Source: an uncultured Mollicutes bacterium (GTDB lineage: Bacteria > Bacillota_I > Bacilli_A > RF39 > UBA660). From it: a DNA stretch of 7,537 nt. Shown piece by piece: positions 1-6,666 of the stretch (positions are counted from its first letter, which is position 1; the number at the start of each line of letters is the position of its first letter). Position numbers and translations under genes: made by a program. The stretch is from positions 1 to 7,537 of the forward strand of contig URRF01000052.1 of the NCBI GenBank assembly GCA_900550145.1, written 5' to 3'. Under the pieces are notes generated by a model that searched no databases, was not told where the DNA came from, and saw nothing but the letters and a program-made list of their open reading frames with translations.

Positions 1-688
1 ATATAGTATAGAAGGTGGACTAGATGTAGTAATACCAAGTAATATAAATGGTAAAAAGGTAGTAGCAATAGGAGATGTTGCATTTACAACAAGAGGTGTA
101 GAACCAACTGGAATAAGTACAAATAAGATAGAATATAATATACAACCATTATATAATAAAAAAGATAATTATGAAGTGGTTCCGTTAGGTACTGCATCAG
201 ATGGTTTAGGAATAACAAGTGTAATAATACCTAATACAGTTAAAATTATAGGAGAAGGTGCATTTAGGCATAATAACCTAACAAGTGTAGAAATACCTGA
301 TACAGTTATAAGTATAGGAGATTACGCATTTTATTTTAATAAACTAACAAGTGTGACAATACCAAACAGTGTCACAAGTATAGGAAATAGTGCATTTTAT
401 GGTAATAACCTAACAAGAGTGACAATACCAAACAGTGTCACAAGTATAGGAAGTCGTGCATTTCATGATAATAAACTAACAAGAGTGACAATACCAAACA
501 GTGTCACAAGTATAGGAAGTGGTGCATTTCGAAAAGTTGGTTCTTCTAATCCAAATTTAACAAAAATAATAAATAAAACAGGTAAATCATTTGATTGGGG
601 GAGTATAGTAAATGATAGTTATGGTTATAATTTTGTAACAGGTACAGTAGTAAATAGTTATGGTAATGTAGAAGTAGTCAGTGAATAA
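1..688 (+). CDS. BspA-like leucine-rich-repeat surface protein, 3' part (5' end outside window)
   Basis: The reading frame is open from position 2 to the TAA at 686-688 (228 codons), so the gene starts before the window. The GTG at 176 is only an internal Val codon and has no ribosome binding site. The protein begins with a segment of the type GGLDVVIPSNINGKKVVAIG, then an insert with no repeat, then five 22-residue repeats of the form L-T-x-V-T-I-P-N-S-V-T-S-I-G-x-x-A-F-x-x-N-x. This is the LRR_5/BspA pattern (TpLRR type). Proteins of this family are usually secreted or surface-exposed and bind host or matrix proteins; that role is inferred from the family. The C-terminal ~50 residues (after NLTKIINKTGKSFDWG) are a short capping region. 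There is no LPxTG sorting motif or membrane anchor at the C-terminus, so any anchor or signal peptide must lie in the missing N-terminal part. Confidence 0.85.
   Translation, partial: YSIEGGLDVVIPSNINGKKVVAIGDVAFTTRGVEPTGISTNKIEYNIQPLYNKKDNYEVVPLGTASDGLGITSVIIPNTVKIIGEGAFRHNNLTSVEIPDTVISIGDYAFYFNKLTSVTIPNSVTSIGNSAFYGNNLTRVTIPNSVTSIGSRAFHDNKLTRVTIPNSVTSIGSGAFRKVGSSNPNLTKIINKTGKSFDWGSIVNDSYGYNFVTGTVVNSYGNVEVVSE
212..541 (+). repeat. Five tandem 66-bp coding repeats (22-aa LRR units)
   Basis: Units start at 212, 278, 344, 410 and 476. Each encodes one 22-residue LRR. The last three are nearly identical in DNA: units 410 and 476 agree over their first 45 bases, then differ by one base before a further nine identical bases. 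The first two units are diverged. Units 2-4 each contain GTGACA and, 11 bases later, its reverse complement TGTCAC (first pair at 353-358 and 370-375). Confidence 0.9.
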
Positions 689-689
689 T

Positions 690-717
690 AAAAGAATCTT
701 TTTTGAAGATTCTTTTT
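690..717. terminator. Bidirectional intrinsic terminator between convergent genes
   Basis: A perfect 11-bp stem, AAAAGAATCTT (690-700) with AAGATTCTTTT (706-716), encloses the 5-nt loop TTTTG. It begins two bases after the stop codon of the LRR gene and ends seven bases before the 3' end of nagZ on the other strand. Both readings end in a T-rich run, so it plausibly serves both genes. The stem has few G-C pairs, as expected in this base composition. Confidence 0.8.
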
Positions 718-723
718 AATATA

Positions 724-1923
724 TTAATTTTCATTTATGATTATTTGATTTAAAACATTACTATATTCACTTTTATTTAAATATGATTTATCAAGATAAT
801 TTTCTTTAATATTACTATATTTATAAGTTAAAATTTTTCTAACAGATTCATTTATAGTATTTATATCTATTTCTTCATCGTCAATAGCTTCTTTTATATA
901 TTTTATTGCATTTTTACTACCATTAGGCATAAGTAATAAATCAACTCCTGCGTTTATTGCCATAGTATATATTTCTTTATCAGAATAATTATTCGTTAAT
1001 GATCCCATATTAAGTGCATCAGTTATAACAAGTCCCTTGTAGTTATATTTATTTTTTAATAGGTCAGTAACAATCTCTTTTGATAAAGATGCAGGTATAC
1101 TACTATTAGTAATTTTAGGTAATGCTATATGCCCAACCATAATCATATTAGTATCATTAATTGATTTTATAAATGGTAATAAATCACTATTTTCAAGTTC
1201 ATCAAGCGTTTTATTTATTATAGGTATTTCAAAATGTGAATCAGTTTCAGTATCTCCATGTCCAGGAAAATGTTTAATACAAGTATTAACTAAATTATCT
1301 TCAATTCCATTCTTTAAAGATGTAGCCATATCATAAACAGTATTTGGATCACTTCCAAAACTCCTTTTACCAATAACAGTATTATTTGGGTTAGAATATA
1401 TATCCATTACAGGTGCATAAGTAAGATTAACACCAATTGTTCTTAATTCATTTGCAATAATTTCTCCTACTTTATAAGCAAGATTTTTATCTTTAGTTTG
1501 ACCTAAATAATACATATAAGGTATATCAGTTACTGAAATATCTCTAATTCCTTTAATTCTTTGAACAGATCCACCTTCTTCATCAGTAGATATTATCATA
1601 GGTATATCAGAATCATTTTGCATGCCCTTAACAAAATTTAATGTTCTATCGTAAGTAGTTATATTATCGCTCATTAATATAAATCCACCAGGTTTAACTT
1701 CTTTTATAATATTACTTAAATTCTCATCATATTCATCTCCAATATAATAAACAATAAGCATTTGTGCTATTTTTTCATCAATAGACAAATTATCCATCTT
1801 GTAATTAACTTTTTCCTCAATCGATAATTTTTCAAAATCTTTATTACTTACTTTTTTATTGTTAGAGCATCCAGTAAGAATTGTTATAATAAATATAAAC
1901 AAAATAATAAATTTTTTCTTCAT
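724..1923 (-). CDS. nagZ: Lipoprotein beta-N-acetylhexosaminidase, glycoside hydrolase family 3 (NagZ-type)
   Basis: 399 aa. The family removes terminal beta-linked N-acetylglucosamine from muropeptides or other glycans, and in Gram-positives it acts outside the membrane in cell-wall turnover. The N-terminus is a lipoprotein signal: MKKK, a hydrophobic run, then the lipobox L-T-G-C with Cys19 as the lipidated residue. The GH3 barrel fills residues ~45-370. Visible markers are STDEEGGSVQR (112-122), the GKRSFG segment (185-190), the KHFPGHGDTETDSH loop (217-230) with the Asp228-His230 dyad proposed for NagZ acid/base catalysis, and VITDALNM (299-306) with Asp302 as the expected nucleophile. 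All expected catalytic residues are present. The larger C-terminal domain of Bacillus NagZ is absent, leaving a barrel with a short tail. The ATG is preceded by GAGGTGG (complement of 1928-1934). It is divergent from dnaB and convergent with the LRR gene, so it is monocistronic. The exact substrate is not determined. Confidence 0.93.
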   Translation of the reverse strand: MKKKFIILFIFIITILTGCSNNKKVSNKDFEKLSIEEKVNYKMDNLSIDEKIAQMLIVYYIGDEYDENLSNIIKEVKPGGFILMSDNITTYDRTLNFVKGMQNDSDIPMIISTDEEGGSVQRIKGIRDISVTDIPYMYYLGQTKDKNLAYKVGEIIANELRTIGVNLTYAPVMDIYSNPNNTVIGKRSFGSDPNTVYDMATSLKNGIEDNLVNTCIKHFPGHGDTETDSHFEIPIINKTLDELENSDLLPFIKSINDTNMIMVGHIALPKITNSSIPASLSKEIVTDLLKNKYNYKGLVITDALNMGSLTNNYSDKEIYTMAINAGVDLLLMPNGSKNAIKYIKEAIDDEEIDINTINESVRKILTYKYSNIKENYLDKSYLNKSEYSNVLNQIIINEN

Positions 1924-1940
1924 ATAACCACCTCTTTAAA

Positions 1941-1969
1941 ATTATAACATGTAATGTGCTTTTTATCTA
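1941..1969 (-). promoter_or_regulatory. Extended -10 promoter for nagZ
   Basis: On the minus strand there is TGTTATAAT: a TATAAT box (complement of 1941-1946) with the TGn extension. Seventeen bases upstream lies TAGATA (complement of 1964-1969), which matches TTGACA at 4 of 6 positions. The box lies 17 bases upstream of the nagZ ATG, with the ribosome binding site between them, so the leader is very short. Confidence 0.7.
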
Positions 1970-1996
1970 GGAAACAAATAAAATATATGTTAAAAT
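1968..1996 (+). promoter_or_regulatory. Extended -10 promoter for the dnaB-dnaI-RNB operon
   Basis: TG-T-TAAAAT at 1988-1996 is an extended -10 element. A 17-base spacer leads back to the weak -35 TAGGAA at 1968-1973 (3 of 6). Transcription would start near 2003, leaving a leader of about 13 nt that just contains the TGGAGG ribosome binding site at 2006-2011. Its -35 shares bases 1968-1969 with the -35 of the opposing nagZ promoter. Confidence 0.6.
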
Positions 1997-2015
1997 ATAT
2001 ATAAATGGAGGATAT

Positions 2016-3302
2016 ATGAAACTAATATCAATATTACCGATAGACAGCTATATAGTTGTAAATAAAAGCTTATTAAATGATAATGATAGGTTAATTTTAA
2101 CCATGTTATATCAACCTATAGTAGGTAGTATTGCTATAAGCTTATACTTTACTTTATGGGCAGATCTAAATAAAACTGCAATAATGAGTAATGAATATAC
2201 TCATCATCATCTAATGAATACAATGAGTTTAAAATTAGATGATATAATTTCAGCAAGAAAAAAATTAGAAGCGATAGGACTTTTAAAATCTTATTATAAA
2301 ATAGGTCAAATAAATAACTATGTTTATGAAATATATAGTCCACTATCATCAAATGAGTTTTTTACAAACCCACTTTTATCATCTGCTTTATTATCAAGTA
2401 TAGGAAAAAAAGAATATCAGTCATTACTTTCATATTACAAGATACCTAAAATAAATATGAGTGAATTTGAAAATATAACTACTAGTTTTAGTGATATATA
2501 TAAAATGTGTATTAATGAAGAAGCGATAGAAAGTAATGTAAAGAAAAAAGATAAATTAGATTTGGTAATAGATGATGTAGTTGATTTTAATTTTATCATC
2601 TCATCCATGCCAAAAGGTATATGTAATTTAAATACATTTACAAGTTCTATGAAAAAACTAATAAACCGTCTTTCGTATTTATATAATTTTGATGATACTA
2701 CGATGCTTGAAATGATTAAAGATTCATTAAACGAAAAAGGTATGATAAATGAAAATGAACTTAAAAAGAATTGTAAAAACTATTATTCATTTGAAAACAA
2801 AAATCCTCCAAAGCTCATATATAAATCATCAAATAAGAAAATAGATACTAAAGATATTAAAAATATTAAAGAAAGATTAATTGAATGCTTTGAATGTACT
2901 ACTCCATATGATTTTTTAACAGCAAAGTATGGAGGTGCAAAACCAACTAGTAAAGATGTAAATTTAATCGAATCTCTTCTTGTTGATCAGCAACTTAATC
3001 CAGGAGTAGTAAATGTACTTATAGATTATGTCTTAAGAATTAATGATAAAAAACTAAACAAAAACTTTGTAGAAGCCATCGCAAGTCAATGGAAATTAAG
3101 TAATATAAATACTGTTAGTGAAGCAATGAAGCAAGCAGAAAAAGAATATAGAAAGAGTAATAAACTGAAAGAAACTAAAGAAAACTATAATAAAAAAGAA
3201 GTAGAAAAATTACCTACTTGGTATGGAAAAAATATTAAGAAAGAACAAATGAGTAATGATGATATCAAAGAATTAGAAGATATGTTAAGTGATTTTGTAT
3301 AG
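2016..3302 (+). CDS. dnaB: Replication initiation and membrane attachment protein DnaB (Bacillota type)
   Basis: 428 aa. This is the Gram-positive DnaB, not the E. coli helicase of that name. With DnaD and DnaI it loads the replicative helicase at oriC and during restart in the cytoplasm, at the membrane. The N-terminal ~110 residues (SILPIDSYIVVNKSLL, then DRLILTMLYQPIVGSIAISLYFTLW) are the typical winged-helix start of the family. Residues ~285-380 form the DnaD/DnaB-like helical domain with the signature aromatic-xxx-I-xxx-W as F351/I355/W359, followed by the usual N-I-N-T-x-x-E-A (363-370). A basic linker leads to LPTWYGKNIKKE (399-410) and an acidic tail. Length is close to the Bacillus protein. 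The ATG has TGGAGG at 2006-2011. dnaI follows after 7 nt, as in Bacillus, which supports the call independently. No separate dnaD is visible in this window. Confidence 0.93.
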   Translation: MKLISILPIDSYIVVNKSLLNDNDRLILTMLYQPIVGSIAISLYFTLWADLNKTAIMSNEYTHHHLMNTMSLKLDDIISARKKLEAIGLLKSYYKIGQINNYVYEIYSPLSSNEFFTNPLLSSALLSSIGKKEYQSLLSYYKIPKINMSEFENITTSFSDIYKMCINEEAIESNVKKKDKLDLVIDDVVDFNFIISSMPKGICNLNTFTSSMKKLINRLSYLYNFDDTTMLEMIKDSLNEKGMINENELKKNCKNYYSFENKNPPKLIYKSSNKKIDTKDIKNIKERLIECFECTTPYDFLTAKYGGAKPTSKDVNLIESLLVDQQLNPGVVNVLIDYVLRINDKKLNKNFVEAIASQWKLSNINTVSEAMKQAEKEYRKSNKLKETKENYNKKEVEKLPTWYGKNIKKEQMSNDDIKELEDMLSDFV

Positions 3303-3305
3303 GTG
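3301..3305 (+). promoter_or_regulatory. Ribosome binding site that fixes the dnaI start
   Basis: AGGTG overlaps the last two bases of the dnaB stop codon (TAG, 3300-3302) and lies 4 nt before the ATG at 3310. It would fall inside the coding region if the in-frame GTG at 3289 were used, and that GTG has no such element. The layout suggests translational coupling of dnaI to dnaB. Confidence 0.7.
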
Positions 3306-3309
3306 TTAT

Positions 3310-4221
3310 ATGGTAGATTTAAATAAAACAAATATGTTTAACAAAAATGTTATATCAAATTTAAAAAAAGAATATTTAAAATCAATGAAAAATAGTGATT
3401 TTGAGGAATATATTAGAAAAATACGCCTCCCGCATGAAACATTAATGAAATATACATCAAGATTAGAAACATGTTTTAAAGAACAAACAAATTGTTCAAA
3501 TTGTAAATGTTTAGAACAATGTAAAAATGAAATATATGGTTTTTATTTAAAAGAAGAATTAGATAAAGATAAACTAATATTCGAATATAAAAGTTGTAAA
3601 TATAAAAATAAAGAAATAAAAGATAGTAAAAGTAATGAAAATGTATATATATTTGATATGCCAAGTGAAATAAAAAATGCAAGAATGAAAGATATATATA
3701 TAGACGATAAAAATAGGAAACAGATAATAACATGGTTAACTAAATTTATTCATGAGTATGATTCAAAAAAGAAAATAAAAGGATTATATTTAAATGGTAA
3801 CTTTGGATGTGGAAAAACATATCTAATATCAGCAACATTTAATGAATTATCAAAAAGAGGAATAAAAAGTGCAATAATATATTGGCCTGAATTCTTAAGA
3901 AGCTTAAAAGAGTCGTTTTCAGATGATTTTAAAGAAAAGTTTAATTATATAAAAAAAGTTCCATTATTGCTAATAGATGATATAGGTGCAGAAAATGTAA
4001 CACTATGGGGTAGAGATGAAATATTAGGAACTATACTTCAGTATAGAATGGAAGAGGGACTAACGACATTCTTTACATCTAACTTAACATATGAAGAATT
4101 AGAAAGTGCACTATCTTTATCAAAAGGCAAAGTCGATTCATTAAAAGCAACAAGAATAATGGAGAGAATAAAAAATTTAACAGTGAATATGAATTTAATA
4201 GGAGAAAATAGAAGAAACTAA
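3310..4221 (+). CDS. dnaI: Primosomal helicase loader DnaI (AAA+ ATPase)
   Basis: 303 aa from ATG 3310. A longer version from GTG 3289 would add 7 residues and overlap dnaB. DnaI binds the replicative helicase and, with DnaB and DnaD, loads it onto single-stranded DNA. The N-terminal domain has a cysteine cluster (C55, C62, C65, C67, C71 and a later C96) matching the zinc-binding helicase-interaction domain of Bacillus DnaI. The AAA+ domain follows. Walker A is GNFGCGKT (163-170), Walker B is LLLIDDIGAE (219-228), sensor 1 is FFTSN (254-258), and the arginine-finger region is ATRIMERI (280-287). After Walker B, the TLWGRDEILGTILQYRM segment is typical of DnaI/DnaC-like loaders. It is the second cistron of the operon, 7 nt after dnaB and 14 nt before the RNB gene. 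All ATPase motifs are intact. Confidence 0.95.
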   Translation: MVDLNKTNMFNKNVISNLKKEYLKSMKNSDFEEYIRKIRLPHETLMKYTSRLETCFKEQTNCSNCKCLEQCKNEIYGFYLKEELDKDKLIFEYKSCKYKNKEIKDSKSNENVYIFDMPSEIKNARMKDIYIDDKNRKQIITWLTKFIHEYDSKKKIKGLYLNGNFGCGKTYLISATFNELSKRGIKSAIIYWPEFLRSLKESFSDDFKEKFNYIKKVPLLLIDDIGAENVTLWGRDEILGTILQYRMEEGLTTFFTSNLTYEELESALSLSKGKVDSLKATRIMERIKNLTVNMNLIGENRRN

Positions 4222-4235
4222 GATAGAGGCAATTT

Positions 4236-6110
4236 ATGGAATTTAAAGAAGTATTAGGAAAAGAAAATTATAATATAGAAGAAATAAAAAACGATATGGG
4301 TTTTAAAGACAATAAAGAACTTATTAAGTATATATTCTCTTCATTTATAAAAAACATAAATGAAAATGAAGATAATAGTTATTTATTTAATTCATTCAAA
4401 TTATTAAGTAGATTATTTAAAGATTATTACTTTGTAAATGATTCATTATTTATATCAAAAATTAATGAAATAAAAGAAGAATTGAAAGGAAGAATATCAA
4501 GTATTCCAAAAAATGAAAGAAATACTGATTATTGTAACTTTTTAAGAGAATCAATAAATAGATTTGAGAACTTATCACTTGCATTAGTTTTTGAATTATT
4601 TAATGAATATGAAGGAGATAGTACAAGTTTAATTAAATATTTAGTATATAACGTAAAAAATTTATCTTTAGTTGAAAAACTATTAGATAATAATCCATAT
4701 GCAGTATTTTTTAAAGATGCTAATAATGATACAATATTCGAATTAACTATAAAAGAATATTTAAACGAAGTATTTAATGATGAAAACAAAGAAAATTTAT
4801 TTTATTACGATGAGGTATTAGCACAAATAATGTCATCAAAGAAATTCAAAATGACACCAGAATTAAAAAATAAAAGTTATAAAATCATGCAAGATTATTT
4901 AACTAACAATAAAAAAAGAAATACAGAAACATCATATTGGATAAATTCATTAAAGAATAGAATATTAAATATTGAAGATTACTCGCATTTAAATATTAAA
5001 TATGGTATAGAAGGTGATTTTGATCAATATCTAAAAAAGCTAGATCCTACTTATAAAAGTAATGAAAAAGAAAAGCAATTTAAAAGAGTAGAAATTGATG
5101 AATATTTACTAACAATAGATGGACCTGATGCAACAGTTTTAGATGATGCATTATCAATAAAAAAGATAAAAGGTAATAGATATATATTAGGTGTACATAT
5201 AGCAGATCCCCTTGGATATTTAGGAACTCATTCACCATTTATAGAAGAAGCATGCAATAGAGTAGTATCCGTATATGCAAAAGATAGAATAATACCTTTA
5301 TTTCCTACTGAAATAACAAAAAAATATTTATCACTTGATAAAAATGAAAAAAGAATGGCAAATTCATATTATTTTGAAATAGATGAATATGGAAATGTAT
5401 TAGATTATTATTTCCTAAAGACAATAATAAAATCAAATGCTAAATTGAATTATAATGATGTAATTAATACATATCAAAAAAATAGTAGAAGAAATGAACT
5501 TGATAAATCAATAGATGATTTATCCGAACTTCTAGAAATATTAAAAAATAAATTTAAAAAAACAAAAGAATACGATTTACATAAACAACTAAAAAATGAA
5601 ATTACAGGAACTAGAATAACGGGAAATTCATTACCAGAACAAATAGTAGAATATACAATGTTACTTGCAAATAATGTAATTGCTAGTTACTTTCATAGTA
5701 GACACTTACCATTTATATATAGAGTTCATACACTAGATAAAAATAATGATAGTAGTATATTAGATAAGTTAGAAAAATACTCCAGTTTTAAACCAGTAGC
5801 AAAAGAATGCTTTAATTTGCTTATAGCAGAATATCCTAATGCTAGATATGATTATGTAAATCTAGGACATGCAGGACTAAATTTAGATGCATATTGTCAT
5901 GCAACAAGTCCATTAAGAAGAGCATCTGATATATATGTTAACAGATGCTTAGATACTTTTTATTACAGCAATCCAACAGATAAAGAAGCATATGAATTAG
6001 AAGAACTTATAAAAGGAGAAGTAGAACGTATAAATTCAAAAATACAATTAGCGGAATATTATGTAAGAGATGTTGGAAGAAGTAAAATATTATCAAAAAA
6101 ACATAAATAA
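4236..6110 (+). CDS. RNB-domain (RNase II/R family) ribonuclease with atypical N-terminus and no S1 domain
   Basis: 624 aa. RNB enzymes degrade RNA 3'-to-5' in the cytoplasm. The RNB domain runs from ~283 to the end: TIDGPDATVLDDALS (293-307), HIADP (321-325), PLFPTEITKKYLSL (354-367), EYTMLLANNVIA (472-483), IYRVH (494-498) and the signature HATSPLRRASD (555-565). Aligned to E. coli RNase II, D295, D303 and D304 match D201, D209 and D210, but position D207, a metal-ligand Asp, is Val301 (codon GTT at 5136-5138). Canonical RNase II/R carry cold-shock domains before RNB and an S1 domain after it. Here the first ~270 residues are helix-rich, charged and unrecognised, and the protein ends about 60 residues after TSPLRR with no S1. 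The ATG has AGAGG at 4225-4229. It may be an active variant, one with altered metal use, or an RNA-binding member. I do not call it rnr because the architecture differs. Confidence 0.85.
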   Translation: MEFKEVLGKENYNIEEIKNDMGFKDNKELIKYIFSSFIKNINENEDNSYLFNSFKLLSRLFKDYYFVNDSLFISKINEIKEELKGRISSIPKNERNTDYCNFLRESINRFENLSLALVFELFNEYEGDSTSLIKYLVYNVKNLSLVEKLLDNNPYAVFFKDANNDTIFELTIKEYLNEVFNDENKENLFYYDEVLAQIMSSKKFKMTPELKNKSYKIMQDYLTNNKKRNTETSYWINSLKNRILNIEDYSHLNIKYGIEGDFDQYLKKLDPTYKSNEKEKQFKRVEIDEYLLTIDGPDATVLDDALSIKKIKGNRYILGVHIADPLGYLGTHSPFIEEACNRVVSVYAKDRIIPLFPTEITKKYLSLDKNEKRMANSYYFEIDEYGNVLDYYFLKTIIKSNAKLNYNDVINTYQKNSRRNELDKSIDDLSELLEILKNKFKKTKEYDLHKQLKNEITGTRITGNSLPEQIVEYTMLLANNVIASYFHSRHLPFIYRVHTLDKNNDSSILDKLEKYSSFKPVAKECFNLLIAEYPNARYDYVNLGHAGLNLDAYCHATSPLRRASDIYVNRCLDTFYYSNPTDKEAYELEELIKGEVERINSKIQLAEYYVRDVGRSKILSKKHK

Positions 6111-6126
6111 TTTATATTATGTTTTT
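6097..6126 (+). terminator. Candidate intrinsic terminator overlapping the end of the RNB gene
   Basis: A perfect 10-bp stem, AAAAACATAA (6097-6106) with TTATGTTTTT (6117-6126), encloses a 10-nt loop that contains the TAA stop codon (6108-6110). It ends in five T. There is only one G-C pair, so it would be a weak hairpin. It is nevertheless placed at the right spot to end the dnaB operon. Confidence 0.45.
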
Positions 6127-6298
6127 AAATTTAAAAGTATCATAAGTAATGCCGAAAGACAAAGAATTTGAAGAAGATAAACATTTTTGCATTGTAGATC
6201 TCTTTTTTTGTCTTTATTTCTTTCAGTAATTTACAAATTATTTAATATAATTTAAAAAAATTAATTATATTAAATAATTGTCTACTTTTACTTGACTG
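6111..6298. other. Intergenic spacer between the RNB gene and the surface-protein remnant
   Basis: No supported gene lies in these 188 bases. The only open stretch is a 26-codon frame (ATG 6149 to TAA 6227-6229), with no ribosome binding site and no recognisable product. The spacer holds the right arm of the RNB terminator, a 9-bp inverted pair (6155-6163 with 6207-6215) too far apart to be convincing, a perfect 17-bp AT hairpin (6236-6279), and TCTACTTTT (6281-6289), which copies the descending arm of the terminator at the right end of the window. Confidence 0.6.
6236..6279. repeat. Perfect 17-bp AT-only inverted repeat
   Basis: Arms AATTATTTAATATAATT (6236-6252) and AATTATATTAAATAATT (6263-6279) are exact reverse complements around a 10-base T-A7-T-T loop. 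All paired bases are A or T. It directly abuts the half-terminator-like sequence at 6279-6290. It could be a weak terminator, a cruciform-forming site or a recombination scar. The sequence alone does not say which. Confidence 0.75.
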
Positions 6299-6661
6299 AT
6301 GCACTTAGAGTTTTATCAAGCAGAAAGAGGAACAAAAGGAAAGATATGCTCTAGTGGAATTTATTGTAATGATACAGTAACAAGAACAACCACATTGACC
6401 GGATATATTGCAACAGATTGGGCTTACGCAAGTGAGAATACAATATGTGAAACAAATATGCAAGCTCAAGATAGTTCAAATAATTATATATGCAAGAATA
6501 ATAACTGGATGCAAAGAAGTACATGGGCATGGTATCTTTCTCCTGATGCCCATGGTGCGTATGCTATTAATGTGTGGCTTGTGGGTGGTGATGGCTATGC
6601 TCACAGCAACCATGCGGATCTCTCCAGTGTTGTTGCGCCCTCAATCTATCAAAAAATATAG
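6299..6661 (+). pseudogene. Remnant of a surface protein with a C-terminal W-x-LSP...DGY...P (DUF6273/C-type-lectin-like) domain
   Basis: The 120-codon frame begins right after an in-frame TGA (6293-6295), with no ribosome binding site and no signal peptide, so it looks headless. Its content resembles the C-terminal part of secreted, often prepilin-like, proteins of uncultured Bacilli as I recall them. It runs YQAERGT (6-12), a Cys pair in CSSGIYC (17-23), TLTGYIATDWAYAS (32-45, where relatives have a longer TGKIGLMYPSDYGYA-like stretch), CKNNNW (65-70), YLSP (79-82), DGY (98-100) and VVAPSIYQK (111-119). Relatives carry VRP here followed by about 20 more residues. The frame instead stops at TAG after the A6 run 6651-6656. 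Shifting frame in that run continues as NIEYLT up to TAA at 6706-6708, which points to an indel. Secretion and binding roles of relatives are inferred. It could instead be a short genuine gene, but the missing start signals argue against that. Confidence 0.55.
6533..6650 (+). other. Adenine-poor, GC-rich block inside the remnant: candidate hypervariable (VR-like) segment
   Basis: Bases 6541-6640 are 54% G+C in a window where genes are about 25%. In the 34 codons 6533-6634 only 16 of 102 bases are A. 29 of the 34 codons end in T or C and none ends in A, although A is the favoured third base in the neighbouring genes. The block is followed by a G+C-rich GCGCCCTC (6635-6642) and then by ordinary AT-rich sequence. 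It coincides exactly with the exposed-loop part of a lectin-like fold (YLSP to VVAP). This is the composition left by adenine-specific mutagenesis in diversity-generating retroelement targets, where AAY codons become NNY. No template copy or reverse transcriptase is in the window, so the interpretation is inference. Confidence 0.4.
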
Positions 6662-6666
6662 AATAT

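Noticed and set aside
344..541. Regularly spaced repeats resembling a CRISPR array
   Set aside because: The 66-bp period is in frame and encodes LRR units inside a long open frame. There are no unique spacers between constant repeats.
2149..2352. Minus-strand frame of 67 codons inside dnaB
   Set aside because: Shadow of dnaB; no ribosome binding site and no recognisable motif.
3476..3733. Minus-strand frame of 85 codons with a hydrophobic Tyr/Leu/Phe-rich product
   Set aside because: It is antisense to the Lys/Asn-rich part of dnaI. Its membrane-like composition is a by-product of AT-rich coding on the other strand, and it has no start signals.
6155..6215. 9-bp inverted pair AAAGACAAA / TTTGTCTTT as a second terminator
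   Set aside because: The arms are 43 bases apart in A/T-rich sequence and the match is short, so a stable hairpin is not supported.
6149..6229. 26-codon open frame beginning MPKDKEFEEDKHF between the RNB gene and the remnant
   Set aside because: No ribosome binding site, no recognised product, and a length expected by chance. The SmpB gene that often follows RNase R in Bacillota was considered, but the sequence does not match it.
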